Made by a program: the position numbers and the translations under genes. From Albifimbria verrucaria (Eukaryota; Ascomycota; Sordariomycetes; Hypocreales; Stachybotryaceae), in NCBI GenBank assembly GCA_020081605.1, contig JAHREC010000009.1:1550001-1614000 (forward strand): a stretch of 64,000 bases of DNA. The letters are read 5' to 3'. This document shows, in pieces, positions 1 through 12,463 of this stretch. The notes below the pieces were generated by a model, which had not been told where the DNA came from, made no database searches, and was given only the letters and a program-made list of their open reading frames with translations. Positions within the stretch are counted from its first letter, which is position 1, and each line of letters begins with the position of its first letter.

Positions 1-839
1 TTGCGCATGCGGGCGTAGTCAATGAGACGGCAGTAGGCAGAGGTACCGGCAACGAGGACCTTGGGGCGGTACAGCTGGACGTTCTTCTCAAGCTGGTCGT
101 AGTCGATGATGCCGGTCTCAAGGTTGACTCGGTAAGGCATGGTCTCGAAGTAGGTAGAGACAGCAGAGATCCTGGGAGAGATGCTGTTAGAGCGGGATTC
201 AGAAGAGTGATAGGATTGATGGGATGCTCACTTTCGCTGGGGGTCTGGTAGCCGTGGCTCAAGTGACCACCGTGGGGAGGTCAAGACCCATGAGACGACC
301 GTGGGGAGGCATGATGGCCTGGTAGACCTGCAGGTTGGCAGGGCTGCCGCTGAGGCACTGGACGTTGACACCCCACTTCTCAGGGTCGACGTGGAAGGTC
401 TCGAGGGCACGACGCTGGCACAGCTGCTCGATCTGGTCGATGTGCTGGTTGCCACCGTAGTAACGGGCACCGGGGTAACCCTCGGAGTACTTGTTGGACA
501 TGGGGAACCAAGAGCGTCGAAGACGGCGCGGGAGGTGATGTTCTCGGAGGCGATGAGCACGATGGACTCACGCTGACGCTGGATCTCGGCTTTCTGTGAG
601 AAGGAGAGAGGTTAGAATGGGGAGTTCATCAAGAGTCGTGGTAGCTAGCTAAACTTACCATGATCTCGGCAACCTCAGCATCGGAGTCGAGAAGGGACTT
701 CTCGAGCATCTAGAGAAAGAGTCAGTCAGTTCATGTTCGCTAGATAAGATGAGCGAGCCGATGGGCCGAGACTGGCACAAACCTCCTTGTGAGTGGCGGA
801 CAGCGCGTAGTCCGCGTTGATGGTACCGTTGGCAGCCAT
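1..839 (-). CDS. SHM2: Serine hydroxymethyltransferase, N-terminal part (cut by window edge)
   Basis: PLP enzyme that interconverts serine plus tetrahydrofolate with glycine plus methylene-tetrahydrofolate. Seen: start at 839, exons 783-839, 659-709, 232-593 and 1-171. Family signatures include [29 protein letters not shown], the stretch ending HLSHGYQTP and FETMPYRV. The PLP lysine lies outside the window. The start [14 protein letters not shown] has no presequence, so the cytosolic isozyme is more likely than the mitochondrial one (inference). The frame is lost three times, at G4 502-505, G4 274-277 and T3 232-234 beside a splice site; one added base at each run restores the family sequence. 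I read these as assembly errors and the gene as intact. Confidence 0.93.
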
Positions 840-3180
840 TGTGAAGGATGTGGAGGTATGAGTTCCAATGGGTGTGTTTGGGGAGTAAGGAGGAGGATAT
901 CCAAGAAACTTGGAAGGAAAAAGAAGGATAATTGAGGAAGATGAGGATGAAGAGGAAGAGAGAGAAAAAAATTTAGGTTGTCTGGCGGGAGGGACAAGGT
1001 AGAAAAAGACGAGGTGAGTCTTATTGGGGAGTGGCGGGGTTTGGCGGGTGGTGGGATGGGCGAAATCGGCTCGGCGGGGTAGCAGCTGTTACTGGTCTGT
1101 GTCGCCTAGTACTGGAAGTGGTAACGCGGGGCACCAAAGCTTCACAGTGCCCGAAAACGCGCTACTGAGTCGAGTCGTTCGCTGTAACTGTAGGGCAGAG
1201 CGAGGCCAGGCAGGTACTCATGTTTACCACGTGTCTGGCTATATCGGAGAGGTATTTTTTTTTTTTCTTTGACGCCAACTGCGTGTAAGTAAAGTAACTC
1301 AGGGTCCAATCTTAACCAGGTACAGAGTACAGTACACTGATTCCCCTTGTTCGGTTTGATTCGGGTCCCGTACAGTCCTCTTCCCTAGAGAGGGACAGTC
1401 AGCCCCTCCCATCCAGTCACGTCTCTCTCTTCTCATGTAAGTTGAAAGTCACTAGTGACGATTGAGGCTTAATCAGAGAGACTTATTTTCTCTCTTTAAT
1501 TTTTTTCTTGCGCTCTCTCTCTCACCGACGCCGATCTCCTGACTGTGCCCCTAATAAACGCGTTGTTTTGCCTAGAGTCATGTCTCTCTGAATCATACAT
1601 GCACTATCTACAGGTACATCCCATACTTTGGGTAATGCCCATTACCAAGAGAATCAAAGGCCAGTCGCTCAGGTTTCGAGACACTTTGCTTCGGCCCTTA
1701 TGCACTCTTCTTGACCCTCACCGCCCCATCCTTCTAACCACCGGAGGAACAATCCTCTTGGTTTTGTTTCGTTTCCCTGGTGGTTGATTGGCGGGGCCCG
1801 ATTTCTGCAGGAAAACCCGTAGTTAGTGCCTGGCTTGGCTCTGAACCTGATTTGACCGTGACCCGGATGAACGCGCACCGTGTCTGACAACAGAATATCT
1901 CTCGCTTTGGGTTCGAGACATCCGGGTTCCCTTGCTTTGAGTCAGACGTGGTTGAGTCGAAGCTCCGTGTGAGGGCAACGGCAAATAAACAAATGAATTG
2001 CATACCAATCCAACGGGAAAGATGCCCACTAGGCACTAGGCACTACTGACTGGCTGACCTTACCCTCCGCTCGCCGCCTCTCGCCATATCCTCCAACCTC
2101 TCCATTTCTAAGCTGGTGCCTTTCGAACCGGCAGAACCGAGCTCACCCTCCGATCCCACCGATGTGGTCAATGGCCGACTCCTGCTCTCGCTTCGGAATT
2201 GGGGCGGCCCGGCGTAAAGATACGAGATCGGGGGTCAGCCCAGCCCAGCCCAGCCCAGCCCAGTCCGACCCTCCACCACCGAAACACCCTGATCCCTGCT
2301 CATTGGGTCTTGCCTGGGTCTGCCGTCATTTTTAACCAGCGAGAACCGCCATGGAGATTTTCCATTCATATCGTCATTCCATAGGTACAGTTACCACGGT
2401 AAGATCATAGCATTGAAGAAGGTTTCGTCATAAGAATATTGAGAGGCATGAGGATCATTGGCTAGATTCAACAACCACCTCGAGGGAAAAAGACCAGAAG
2501 AAAAGAAGAAAAAAAAAGGAAGAGGGAGAAATGTTCAGTTACTTGAGAGCAATGTGATACTATTAACAATACTACACAAAATTCAAAAACCGACTTCTTC
2601 TCACAATACCATCCATCTACCGCTCCGTCCCTCCTATCAACACCATGTTAACCAGCATCTAGACGCCCAACACCATAGCTCCCCTACCTCGTCGATTTTT
2701 CCTTCACCTTTGCTTTTTCTGCCGCTCCCCTTTGTTCTAGCTCTCCTCCAAACCTGACGGGACAAATCGGCCGCCTGTGATTCGCCAGCCCAGTTTGTTT
2801 GCTCGACTTACACCAAACGTGGCGTCCACTATGTACCACTAGCGACTCCAATCGCTAAGCTGAGGCTACAGGGCCTGTGCACTCGCTGCCCGCCGCCAAC
2901 CATGGTCTCTATCTTCACGCTGTCCCTTTTTTCACTTCTTGTTTGTGGGATTTGACGTCTTGTCAATCGTATTCTTTGCATTCATGAGTTTCTTTTAATT
3001 CATTATTTTTTTCTTGTTGCTGCAGAGGGTTGATGTTCGTTGTTTGTTGGCTTGTCCCAAGGGTGCCCTTCCATCGCTGACTTCCATATTGAGTCGACTT
3101 CAGCTGTTGCCAGCTCTCACTTTCTTTCTCACTCACTCACTCACTCACGCTCGTTCACACCACTCCAATTCCAGTACACC
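840..3180. other. Intergenic, 2.3 kb, divergent promoter region
   Basis: Lies between the SHMT start (minus) and the ferric reductase-like gene start (plus), so it should hold both promoters and leaders. The plus-strand leader before 3181 is pyrimidine-rich with an ACTC run at about 3126-3147. A CAGCC repeat is at 2236-2260. Short open frames in it (for example 1545-1787 and 2458-2757) have no recognisable domain, and I see no gene. Confidence 0.6.
2236..2264. repeat. CAGCC pentanucleotide repeat
   Basis: Five perfect CAGCC copies followed by a partial copy, in non-coding DNA. Confidence 0.9.
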
Positions 3181-4997
3181 ATGGGCTGGCCGTACGAGTT
3201 CATGACCCTCTCCGAGGACGAGCGCCGCGTCCGCTCAGAAACCCTCCGCTTCTACGCCAGCGTCGCCCACTGGACCGCTCTGCTGCCCATTCTCGCGCCT
3301 CTCCTCGTTCGCCTGGCAGCCCGTGCCATCCGTCCCCTCACCTCCAATCGTGCCTCTTTGCTCGACGGCCATGGCGAGTACGAAGCCGTTCCGCGCTCCC
3401 CGCCGTCAAGGTCCGCCGCCATAGCTTTTCCGGCGAGGTAGACGCGCGCTGGAGAAAGATTGCCTGGTGGTTTGGTGACGATGTGTGCTTTGCCGGCCAG
3501 GTTTGGGGACAGAGGGATCAATGGGCCATTGGCGGCTTATGGACGGCTTGGTTGCTTCTGCTCTGCATCCTCGGCACCGGCAAAGGTCAGACCCTCCTCA
3601 CTGTAACTGTAAGGCTCATCACTGACATTCCTTCCAGACTATCTTCATTTCACGAGACGCTTTGGTATCATCGCCACCTCCCAGATGCCCATCCAGTACC
3701 TGCTCTCTCTCAAATCTATGAACCCATATGCCTGGGCTTTCCACTCATCCCACGAGGTCATCAATCGTTACCACCGTGTCTTGGGCCGCATCGTCTACGC
3801 CTTTGCCATTGTTCACCTCATTCTGTACTACAACTTCTTCCTCTGGAAGGGTGTCTTGCTCAAGCGCTCCATGGACCCCGTTCCTTTTGCCGGCGGGCTC
3901 GCTGCTTTCGCCTTCACCCTGCTCACTGGCACTTCTATGGCCAGAGTCAGGGCCCAGTCCTATCGCCTCTTCTTCATTACCCATCTCATCGTGGCTTTCG
4001 CTGTGCCCGCTCTCTTGATGTACCACGCCTCCTCGACTAGGTTCTATGTCATCGAGTCCATCGCTGGCTTCATCATCGACCTCATTGTCCGGAAAGCCAG
4101 GACAACAATTGCCCCTTCAACCATCGAAGTCATTCCTGGTACCAACCTGCTCAAAGTGTCCGCCGCCCTCCCCTTACGCAGAGCCAACCTCTTCCGATCC
4201 AAGCCCGGCTCTCACATCTACCTCAGCATCCCTGCAGCTGCCCGGTCTGCGGCTTACCCACCCTCGACCTCTGTTACCTTTGAGTTCCTCTACAACCCCT
4301 TCACTGTGGCATCAGTAAGCGAGGAAGACAGCAGCATCACTCTCGTCGCTCGCATGAAGGAGGGTCCGACAACGCATTTCCTCTCGCATTTCGCGTCGCC
4401 CTCATCTTCTCCCGACCCAAGCATCAAGATCCCACTTGGCATCGAAGGCCCGTATGGAGCCGCTTCCCACTTCATTCATCAGATCGGCTCCCAGGCCAAC
4501 CGCATTCTTCTCTTCGCCGGCGGAGTCGGCGCCACTTTGCACTACCCATCTACAACGCCCTCTTGCATGACTACCCCTTCACCAAGGTCCAGCTTATCTG
4601 GGCCATCCGAAACGCCGGCGACGCCACCTGGGCTGTCTCCTCTGGCTCTAACGGCGAGAGCGTTCTCAACGACGAGCAGGTCGAAATTTTCCTCACTGGT
4701 GACGTCGTTGTCTCCAGCGATCCGGATAACACCATTAGCGGCCCCACGGATGGCGCCGTCGAAATGAGCTCCATGTATCGCGATCGTCGACGCAACCGCT
4801 ACACATCACAGCACAACCGCAAGCGCCCCGACTTTGAGAGGATTATTGACACCGCGTTCCGCCACGGTCTTGAGGAAAGCGTTGCTGTCCTCGTATGTGG
4901 ACCCTCCCAAATGGCCAAGGACATCAGGGCCAATGTAAGCCCGTGGGTCAAGAGGGGCCGCCAAGTCTGGTGGCACAACGAGAGCTTTGGATTATAG
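3181..4997 (+). CDS. Ferric reductase-like transmembrane flavoprotein (FRE/AIM14-type)
   Basis: Predicted membrane oxidoreductase passing electrons from NAD(P)H through FAD and haem across a membrane. Seen: start MGWPYEF at 3181, intron 3586-3637 between GTGK and DYLHFTRRFG, then several hydrophobic helices with histidines in FHSSHEVINRYHRVLGRI and FFITHLIVAF (likely haem ligands). These are followed by an FAD region with NPFTVAS, GIEGPYGA, the nucleotide motif FAGGVGATFALP and the C-terminal VLVCGPSQMAKD, ending WWHNESFGL. About 585 residues after repair. Frames are lost at C4 3398-3401 and T3 4536-4538, one base each. The usual flavin motif HPFT reads NPFT here, as I recall for the AIM14-like branch, so iron as the true substrate is uncertain. 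Confidence 0.88.
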
Positions 4998-5549
4998 ACG
5001 CAAAGAAACGACTGTTCCGTGATTTGATATAGATTTCTCCTGTATATACATATAGACGTTTTGGACATAGATCAAAGGTTTGCTTTTCATGACATACTTC
5101 TACCACATCTTCCTCCGTTCAATGCAGCAACATTGCTCCATACAGAAGCAATTCCCTTCAAATAACGCCCAATCGCTAACCATGTCTAATGTATATCGTG
5201 ACGGCACCTCACAGCACTATAATTTCGGACGTTTCAAATAATGAAACTCATCTGAAATACCCATTCTCGCTCCTTTACCCCTCTACATCGATGGGACTCT
5301 AATTACCATTTACGTCGAAGAAGAAAGGAATTGCAGTCGTTAATTCTTCTTAGTTTATGCGTCGAGAACGAGAAATAAAACATGCATCTATCTGATATCA
5401 TGAGAACCTGTCAACAAACGCCGCCCAAGCTGTTGCCATGCCCCTCCCGCCACCAACTACGAGAACATATGGCTTACTGGACGCAAGCCAACGTGTAATT
5501 CCAACGTCGTGAGAAAATCTGCGTAGAGTAGGAAACATTGATAAGGTCA
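4998..5549. other. Intergenic, convergent 3' ends
   Basis: Separates the ferric reductase-like gene (plus) from NAB3 (minus). It should hold both 3' untranslated regions and terminators; AT-richer than its neighbours. No open frame with recognisable content. Confidence 0.6.
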
Positions 5550-8203
5550 TCACTGCCTATAGCGTGCGAGCTGGGCCATAATGTTCTGAACCTGTGCTGC
5601 TGCATCACCTGAACCTCCGTGCGCTGGTGGCATGGCACCGTGCGCAGGAGGCTGGCCACCACCGTATGGGGCGGCATACTGTCCATGGGCCGCAGACTGT
5701 TGGGGTGCGCTGTTACCATTCAAGCTACCCAGAATGGCTTGAATGTCGACTTGAGGGTTCGAGGAACCTTGGGCAGGATTGACTCCTCCTTGGGCATGCC
5801 CTGCGGATGGTGCTGACTGGAAGGAAGCCAGCAGTCGCTGCAAGGTCGGACCATCAACTTGGCCCATGAGGCTCGCAATATCGGCAGCGGCAGCGGCTGA
5901 AGGCTGCTGGGGTGGATAGTTGCTGGGTGCCTGAGGTGCGGAATAGTTTGCACCACGTGATGGTGGTTGAGAGCCGTACGGTTGCGAGTAGCCATTTCCA
6001 CTAGGGTATGACTGACCATACTGCGCTGCTGTCGCTCCAGAAGCTTTGGCGCGCAATATCACTTCAGCCGCTGTGTTGGGGTCAAGGTCAACGTACTGAT
6101 CGAACCGGACATTGCTCAAACCAGCCGATCGATCGAACGCCTGCACAGGAATCCTTCCCAAATTCTGCGCACGAAGATCCAAATCTACAACAGCGTGGAC
6201 GCCCTCAGCGGCTTGCCTTTGAATGACCTGCTCCTTTGGAATACGAGGGTGTAGGAACATGACTTCGGTCTTCAGGCCCTTGTTTTTGAATGCTGTCTCA
6301 ACCCAAGCAACAAAATCGCGGTTGACGTCTGGCTGAAGAATCATCTGCACATCAGGAACATCTGAACCGTATCGGCGTGGTAGGTCGATCTCGCTGTTGC
6401 TTCGAGAGTGGCCATATGGGCTAGGGCTGCGTCGGCGGTAATTATCTGCCTCAGTGCGACGCACGCCTGGAGACTGAGAGCGTCTACGGCTGCGGTCCGA
6501 TTCATAGAAGCCACGGTCTCGAGCGTAACCATCATCGCGGTGGAAGTCGTTGCGGCGTGGTGAGTGGTTACGTCCCGGGCGGTAGTCGTCACGGCCTGAC
6601 TGGGCATGTCTCTCGTTTCGGCGTCCCGAGTCACGGCTGTCACGGCCTCCCTCACGGCCCCGAGCTCGGTCAGGGCTGCGACCTCGATCTTTCTTTGACT
6701 TGTCTTGCACTCGGGAGATTTCCAAGTCTGAACTGGTTAGTCTCCGACTTTTCAGGATGGATAAGACATGAAAACTTACGGATGCGTCGGCCCTTGATTT
6801 CAATGCCTTGCAGGTTCTCCATTGCCCGTCGCCCTTCATCTACAGTATGATACTGGACAAAACCATAGGCGGACTTAAGAGAGATCTGGGCAAGTCTACC
6901 AAATCTGTGGAACAAGTCGAAGACATCACGCTTGGACACCTTGTCGCTTGACAGATTACCTATAACGCATTGTGTGAGTTTGGGCTTGCGGTAAGCAGAT
7001 ATGGGTTATGTACCAATGAAGATGCGGAGCCTTCGGGGAAGCGATCCCACTTGGCCTCAGACATGTACTGCCTCTCGTCTGTCATGAACTGGTCCCATTC
7101 GCGCTGGTAGTTGGAGTCTTGGGTCTGTTCGTTAGAGTAACCGGGAGCTGCGGATGGATAGGGAGGGGCATTCAATGAGGTTATGGCACTAGGCGCATTC
7201 AAACCCGTTCCCGGTGGCGGTGGGAAGCTGCTCATGGCATCCACAGTGGTGCCGGGAGCACCCGCGACAACATAGGTGGATGGCTGACCAGGCGTCGGGG
7301 GCGCAACGCTGGCGGTGGCATTGGAGGAGGAGCCGGTTGGATGGTGCTGCGAAGCATACGACTGGGATGCGGAGTGCGGCAGAGGGGCCGTGGTGGAAGA
7401 GTAGAGGAGGATGGCAATGCGGAGGTGGGCACAGAGCCAAGACCAGCAGCGGCCTCTACTTGCGCGGACGTGGAAGCAGATGGATCAGGGTCTGACGAAG
7501 GTTCATGGGTTTGGGAGGTGAGGTCAGCCACGAGTTGCTGGATATCAGCTGAGGGATGCCGATGCTCGGGAAGCTGGAAGCAGGCTGGGATGTGGGTTCT
7601 GAGGGCGCGGCGTGGTTGTGCGCCTGCTGCGGATCGGTGGGTTGCGCGGCAGCCTGCGCTGGAGGCTGAGAGTCTACCTCAGGCTGGGCGACATTCAGGC
7701 CAGCGGCACCTTGAGGCGCCGAGGACGGGTCAGGGGCGGCATGGGAGGCGTCTGATGGGCGACTAGTCAAATGATCGGAGGGTAGAGAAACATCGTTGGA
7801 TTCTCGAGGTAACGAGGATACATGTTGCGGAACGTCTTCGCTTCCTTCACCCTCCTCTGGCTCGATTGGCGAATCAAACGTCTTTGCATAATCGTCGTTG
7901 CTGTCCAGCTGTTCTTGCTGAGGCGCAGCGGCGGGCACGTCGGCGGCTTCTTCCTCGGCGTAGGCATCGTCGAAGCTGTCATCATCTACGACATCGTCGT
8001 TGTCACCATCGTCAATGGCGGCATCGACAGTGTTGGGGTGATCGGTGATGCCGTTGGGGGCGACGGCAGCAGCGACCATGGCGTCGATGGTATCGACGGT
8101 ATCCTGGAGAGCGGGCACCACCTGAGAGGCGGTCGTGTGGACGGGGAGGGGAGACGGGAGAGAGGTTGGCGGTGGCCTGGAGTTGCGGTTCAGGCTCTGG
8201 CAT
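5550..8203 (-). CDS. NAB3: NAB3-like RNA-binding protein (RRM, transcription termination)
   Basis: Likely subunit of an Nrd1-Nab3-Sen1-type complex that binds nascent RNA and drives non-coding transcription termination. Seen: start MPEPEPQLQATANLSP at 8203, then a D/E/S/P-rich N-terminal third. One RRM follows, with RIFIGNLSS (RNP2, split by intron 6960-7013) and SAYGFVQYH (RNP1), on exon 6780-6959. Intron 6728-6779 comes next, then an R/S/D-rich stretch, a folded segment from PDVQMILQPDVN to TAAEVILRAK, and a P/Q/G/A-rich tail ending LARYRQ. The folded segment resembles the anticodon-binding-like domain of NCOA5 and fungal Nab3 homologues (from memory). Frame losses: G4 8143-8146 and G4 8148-8151 together, G3 7553-7555, G4 7384-7387, G2 near 7026. 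About 845 residues after repair. Confidence 0.85.
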
Positions 8204-9196
8204 GAAGCTGGGTTGTGGCAGTATGCTGTAGAGGGAGCAAGAGAGAGAGCACGCTTGATGCGGAGCGTATCTGAACGGCGGCAGTGCCGTTGTTGGGCGA
8301 GGAAGAGAGGAGAGAGAGAGAGGGAGGGAGAGAGAGAGAAGAGGGGGATGGGATCTCTGATCGCTGATCACTGGATGCGAGGTATTGTGAGGGCAGTGTA
8401 AGGTAGTAGTAGTAAGTAAGGTAAGGTAGTAAGGCAGGCGCAAATAAGGCTCGGGTAAATCTTGGATCGACCGACTACTCTACGGTAGCATGAGGCGGCT
8501 ACGCGACGGTGTAGAGAGGGAGACAGAGAGAAGAGGCGCCTGCAATTTAGCCGTCACTTCCCGTTGGCCTGGGGTGTCCAAGGAGATAAAGGGTGATGGA
8601 AGACGTGCTTGCCCTGGGGGAGGGGGTAGAGGGTCGGTCTAACTGGAGGCGACGAGACGGCACGGATGGTGACCAAGGGAGGGAGGGTTAAAGAAATGGA
8701 GAGAGGTGATAAGGCAAGGTCTGGTTTTTTGACCGGTCATTGCTCACAGGAAGAAAACGAAATGGCAAGGCTGGCGGGAAGCTCGAGGACTCGACGGGCA
8801 CTAGGCCTCTTTGGGCCTGGAGACTAAGGTACACCAGGTATCCAGAAAGTGGGGCCAGGGACTTCGGGACGAAATGCCTCTCTCTCACTGGGTGCCGCCA
8901 GTGGCAGTGGCAGTGGCAGGAATGACGCCTTGCAGGGCAGCCAGCTGACGACAACTGGCAGGCCGTAGATCCCTGGTCTGGGATACGGTAATAATGGCAT
9001 GACATCTTCCTCAAAAGGTACCTGTCTACCTACCTCTACCCTTGCTACCTTAGTCGTCCATCTGTACATTGGCTGAGCATCTCATACAGTATATCCGAAT
9101 CCCTGTCCTTCACCGACACTGAACAATTGCGCATCGAACATGGTGTCCAGTCTTATGTCATAACCGTACTGTCTTTGCTCTCGACCACCTCAAAGA
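8204..9196. other. Intergenic, divergent promoter region with GA-rich tract
   Basis: Lies between the starts of NAB3 (minus) and the RF1-domain gene (plus). A GA-rich tract at 8299-8345 would be a pyrimidine-rich leader of NAB3 on the minus strand. No gene seen. Confidence 0.6.
8299..8345. repeat. GA-rich simple sequence
   Basis: Almost pure purine tract of GA and GGGA units upstream of NAB3; on the gene's strand it is a CT tract, common in fungal leaders. Confidence 0.8.
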
Positions 9197-9886
9197 ATGT
9201 TGATGCCGTCAAGGTTTGCCCCCGGCCCGTTTGCCGTCTCATTCCATCACGGTCGCTGTATCCCTTCACCCCATCCCCAGATTCAAGCGATATGAGGCAT
9301 TCGGCACTGGACTAGACCAGGACGCATTGGCAGAGGCTCGCGCGTGGTATCAAAGATTCGACGAGTCCCAGCTGCCGTCCGGCAACACAACCTACGCCCG
9401 CTCGAGCGGACCCGGCGGGCAACATGTGAACAAGTCTGCCTGCCCTACGCCAGAAAACATCACGGATCAACGACTGATTCTATGACAGGACCGAGACAAA
9501 GGCCATTACAAGCTATCCTGTTGAGAAATTGCTCTCGAAGCTGCCGTCGTCGCTACACGGCGCAGTCAGAGCGTCAAAGTACTACACCGCAAGCAACGAC
9601 TCGCTCACGTTCCATGCACAGACATCCAGGTCTCGGACCAGCAATACCGAGGAAAATCGCCAGAAGCTCGTGGATGAGGTGATGCGGATATATCTCGAAA
9701 GCATCCCGAGTGAGACCAGTGACGAGAAGAAGAAGAAGCACCAAGAAGTGTATGCGTTATCTCAGACACCGATTGATCAGCAGCTGACACCCCGCCAATA
9801 GCGAGCAGAAATTCCACGCTGCAAGGCTGAAGGACAAGAAATTCAAGAGTGCCAAGAAGGCGTCTCGGAGAGGGCCCTCAGAGTGA
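9197..9886 (+). CDS. RF1-domain peptidyl-tRNA hydrolase, ICT1/Pth4-like, probably mitochondrial
   Basis: Small class I release-factor-like hydrolase expected to free stalled peptidyl-tRNA on mitochondrial ribosomes. Seen: the catalytic GGQ loop in SSGPGGQHVNKT, interrupted after HVNK by intron 9434-9488. A basic C-terminal tail follows, KKFKSAKKASRRGPSE, as in the ICT1/YaeJ group, whose tail enters the mRNA channel (family knowledge). I place the start at 9197 (MLMPSR) with intron 9214-9280; this first exon is the least certain part. Near the end the run C4 9790-9793 shifts the frame by an amount equal to two lost bases; after repair the tail follows LTPP. About 190 residues. Confidence 0.82.
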
Positions 9887-11055
9887 CAGCCCTGCGCGTG
9901 ATCGCATCAGCTGAACAGCGACAGACGGTGCCACTTTTCATTTAGAATTATGCTTTTGGGATATCTCGCGAGCTTCAACGGTCTGGGTTTATATCAATCT
10001 GAGCTAACCGCCACGGCGTCCACGGAGTTGTAATTCGCACATGTTTAGGCCAAAAGGTGCACCCTGAGACATTGCAATGTCTTACATGTGTCCAGGATCA
10101 CATAAGATAGCTTATGGAATTGGGGTCCTAAGACGTGTTTCTGAAGACATGGCCTCCTCCCAGTCAAATCAGCTTTTGATACAGCAACGGAGAAAAAGCC
10201 GAAAATAAACAGCCTTGGATCGCAACAAGACCTCCTCGCCTTTTTGTGGCTGCGGGTATGAAGGCGCGCATGCTCTTGGCATCTGGGCAGCCAATGCCGA
10301 GAAAGGCTTGTCGCTGGTGGAGTAAGGCAGCATGTTTCCAAGCAAGCGGTAAGCCAGCAGACAGCTTTGGGCAGCAGGGTCTAGACTCAAACGGCACGGC
10401 ATAATAGGGCGGTAGTTCTTGTTTCTCTGTTTCTACACTAATTTTGTTCATCTCATGGTTCGCATGGAAATAAAGCACATGGCGGGTTATCGTGAGACGC
10501 CATGTCCATGGCCCATCCTTGGTTCCCTCCCCATTTTGCAGCAGTTTGCTCTCCTCCCTAGTAGATGCAGCCCTACATGACCATTACCAACCATAGGCAG
10601 ACGCTGGCAAGCTTACCGTGCACGGAAAAATAAGGTCGTTTTCGCTGCTTACCGAGTTGCCAAGTCTAGACCCCTAGGCTAAGTTAGACTAAGGTGATTT
10701 GCTATCGCTAGGCCGTATCACAGAATGCTCAGCTGGCGCACGCCATGTGGTTGGTCCTCGTCAGATCATCCGCTTTCCCCATTGGCTTCTTCCCCACCAC
10801 TGTGAGCCGCAACACCCGCAACCCAACCGAGGAGCGATAAAGACGGCCAAGACGGAAAAAAGGAGGCCGAGACGACTCGAGAGACGGATAACCGCATATT
10901 CAGGTGCTTGCTTCTTTGCCCTCTTTGACTTCGCGACTCCTGCTCCTGCCAGCGCGTCCTTCGCTCAACCTCGCCGAACCGATATCGCGGGGCTTCCCCA
11001 AAACCCCCTCTACTCGTCTCCTCCCTCCCTCTCCTCTCCCGGTCTCACAATCGCC
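9887..11055. other. Intergenic, 3' end of RF1-domain gene and promoter of the kinase gene
   Basis: Genes on both sides run in the plus direction. The last 300 bases are pyrimidine-rich and stay open in frame with the kinase, but no in-frame ATG occurs upstream of 11056, so this is leader rather than coding. Minus-strand open frames at 10045-10478 have no recognisable domain. Confidence 0.6.
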
Positions 11056-11567
11056 ATGGCGGACCAACAACCGAGCATCAAGCCTTGTAGGTACAAGGTC
11101 GGCAAGACGCTAGGAGCAGGCTCCTACTCTGTCGTCAAGGAATGCGTTCACATCGATACCGGGCGCTTCTACGCCGCCAAGGTCATCAACAAGCGCCTGA
11201 TGGCTGGGCGCGAACACATGGTGCGAACCTCTCCCTACACCTCGAGACCAGAACCCCTCTCTCGTGGTGCCAGACGACGGATTGACCGTCGGTGATGCGC
11301 GCCGAGGAATGATAAACTGATTTGGAGCCCTTCCTTTCCGCAGGTGCGCAATGAGATCGCCGTCCTCAAGAAGGTGTCTATGGGCAACCAGAACATCCTC
11401 ACCCTCGTCGACTACTTCGAAACCATGAACAACCTCTACCTCGTCACCGACCTTGCCCTCGGCGGCGAGCTCTTCGACCGCATTTGTCGGAAGGGTTCTT
11501 ACTACGAGTCTGATGCCGCCGACCTCATTCGCGCGACCCTCTCCGCTGTCGCCTACCTCCACAACCA

Positions 11568-11601
<34 letters not shown>

Positions 11602-12463
11602 CTGCTCTTCCGCACCCCCGAGGACAACGCCGACCTGCTCATCGCCGATTTCGGCCTTTCCCGCATCATGGACGAGGAGCAGTTCCACGTCCTGACCACC
11701 ACCTGCGGTACACCCGGCTATATGGCTCCTGAGATCTTCAAGAAGACCGGCCACGGCAAGCCCGTCGATCTCTGGGCCATTGGTGTCATCACCTACTTCT
11801 TGCTCTGCGGATACACTCCGTTCGACCGCGACTCCGATTTCGAGGAGATGCAGGCCATCCTCAACGCAGACTACAGCTTCACCCCATCGATTACTGGCGC
11901 GGCGTCTCTACCCAGGCCAAGGACTTCATCCGTCGCTGCTTGACAATCGACCCGTCTAAGCGCATAACCGCCCACGCCGCCCTCCAGCACCCGTTCGTCG
12001 CCGGCTTTGGTGTCTCCGATGGTGCTGGCGAGAACTTGCTGCCCACCATCAAGAAGAACTTCAACGCCCGCCGCACCCTGCACGCTGCTATTGACACCGT
12101 CCGCGCCATCAATAAGCTGCGCGAGGTCCAGAACATGTGGATGGACGGTGCCGAGTCCCGCGAGCCATCTCGCGGCACCGCAGCGGCCTCCCGTCGCGCC
12201 GACGCACCCCAGCCGGCTCCGGGCATGGCCAAGGAGGGCAGCGGTGTGTCCGCCGGCTCCGCCAGCAAAGACAGCGGCTACGGCACCCAGCCGGGCGCCG
12301 ACAGCCAGGACGACGTTATCATGGGTGGAACAGGTGTCAGCAACGTGCCGGCGTCGCTACAACCGGGCAACTATGGCAACCGCGTCATCGAGACAAGTAA
12401 AGGTTTGTGGAGCGGGCCCGGCGCAAGAAGGTGATGACACTCACCACCAACGAACCAACGTAA
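11056..12463 (+). CDS. Ca2+/calmodulin-dependent protein kinase (CaMKI-like)
   Basis: Serine/threonine kinase activated by calmodulin. Seen: start MADQQPSIKP; glycine loop GAGSYSVV; ATP lysine in AAKVINK; intron 11221-11343 after REHM; catalytic loop HRDLKPENLL; DFGLSRI; activation segment with TTTCGTPGYMAPE, whose Thr is the expected CaMKK site; DLWAIGVITY. The calmodulin-binding and autoinhibitory stretch is FNARRTLHAAIDTVRAINKL. C4 11882-11885 has lost one base (TPIDYWRGV is restored). The open frame stops at 12434, but one G added at 12402-12403 gives the basic end FVERARRKKVMTLT and a stop at 12463. I recall a similar end in fungal CaMKs, so I prefer it. About 410 residues. Confidence 0.92.

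Noticed and set aside
1..4997. Interpretation of the broken SHMT and ferric reductase-like genes as pseudogenes
   Set aside because: The breaks are single-base losses in homopolymers, identical in kind to those in essential genes across the window, and the sequence between breaks is fully conserved.
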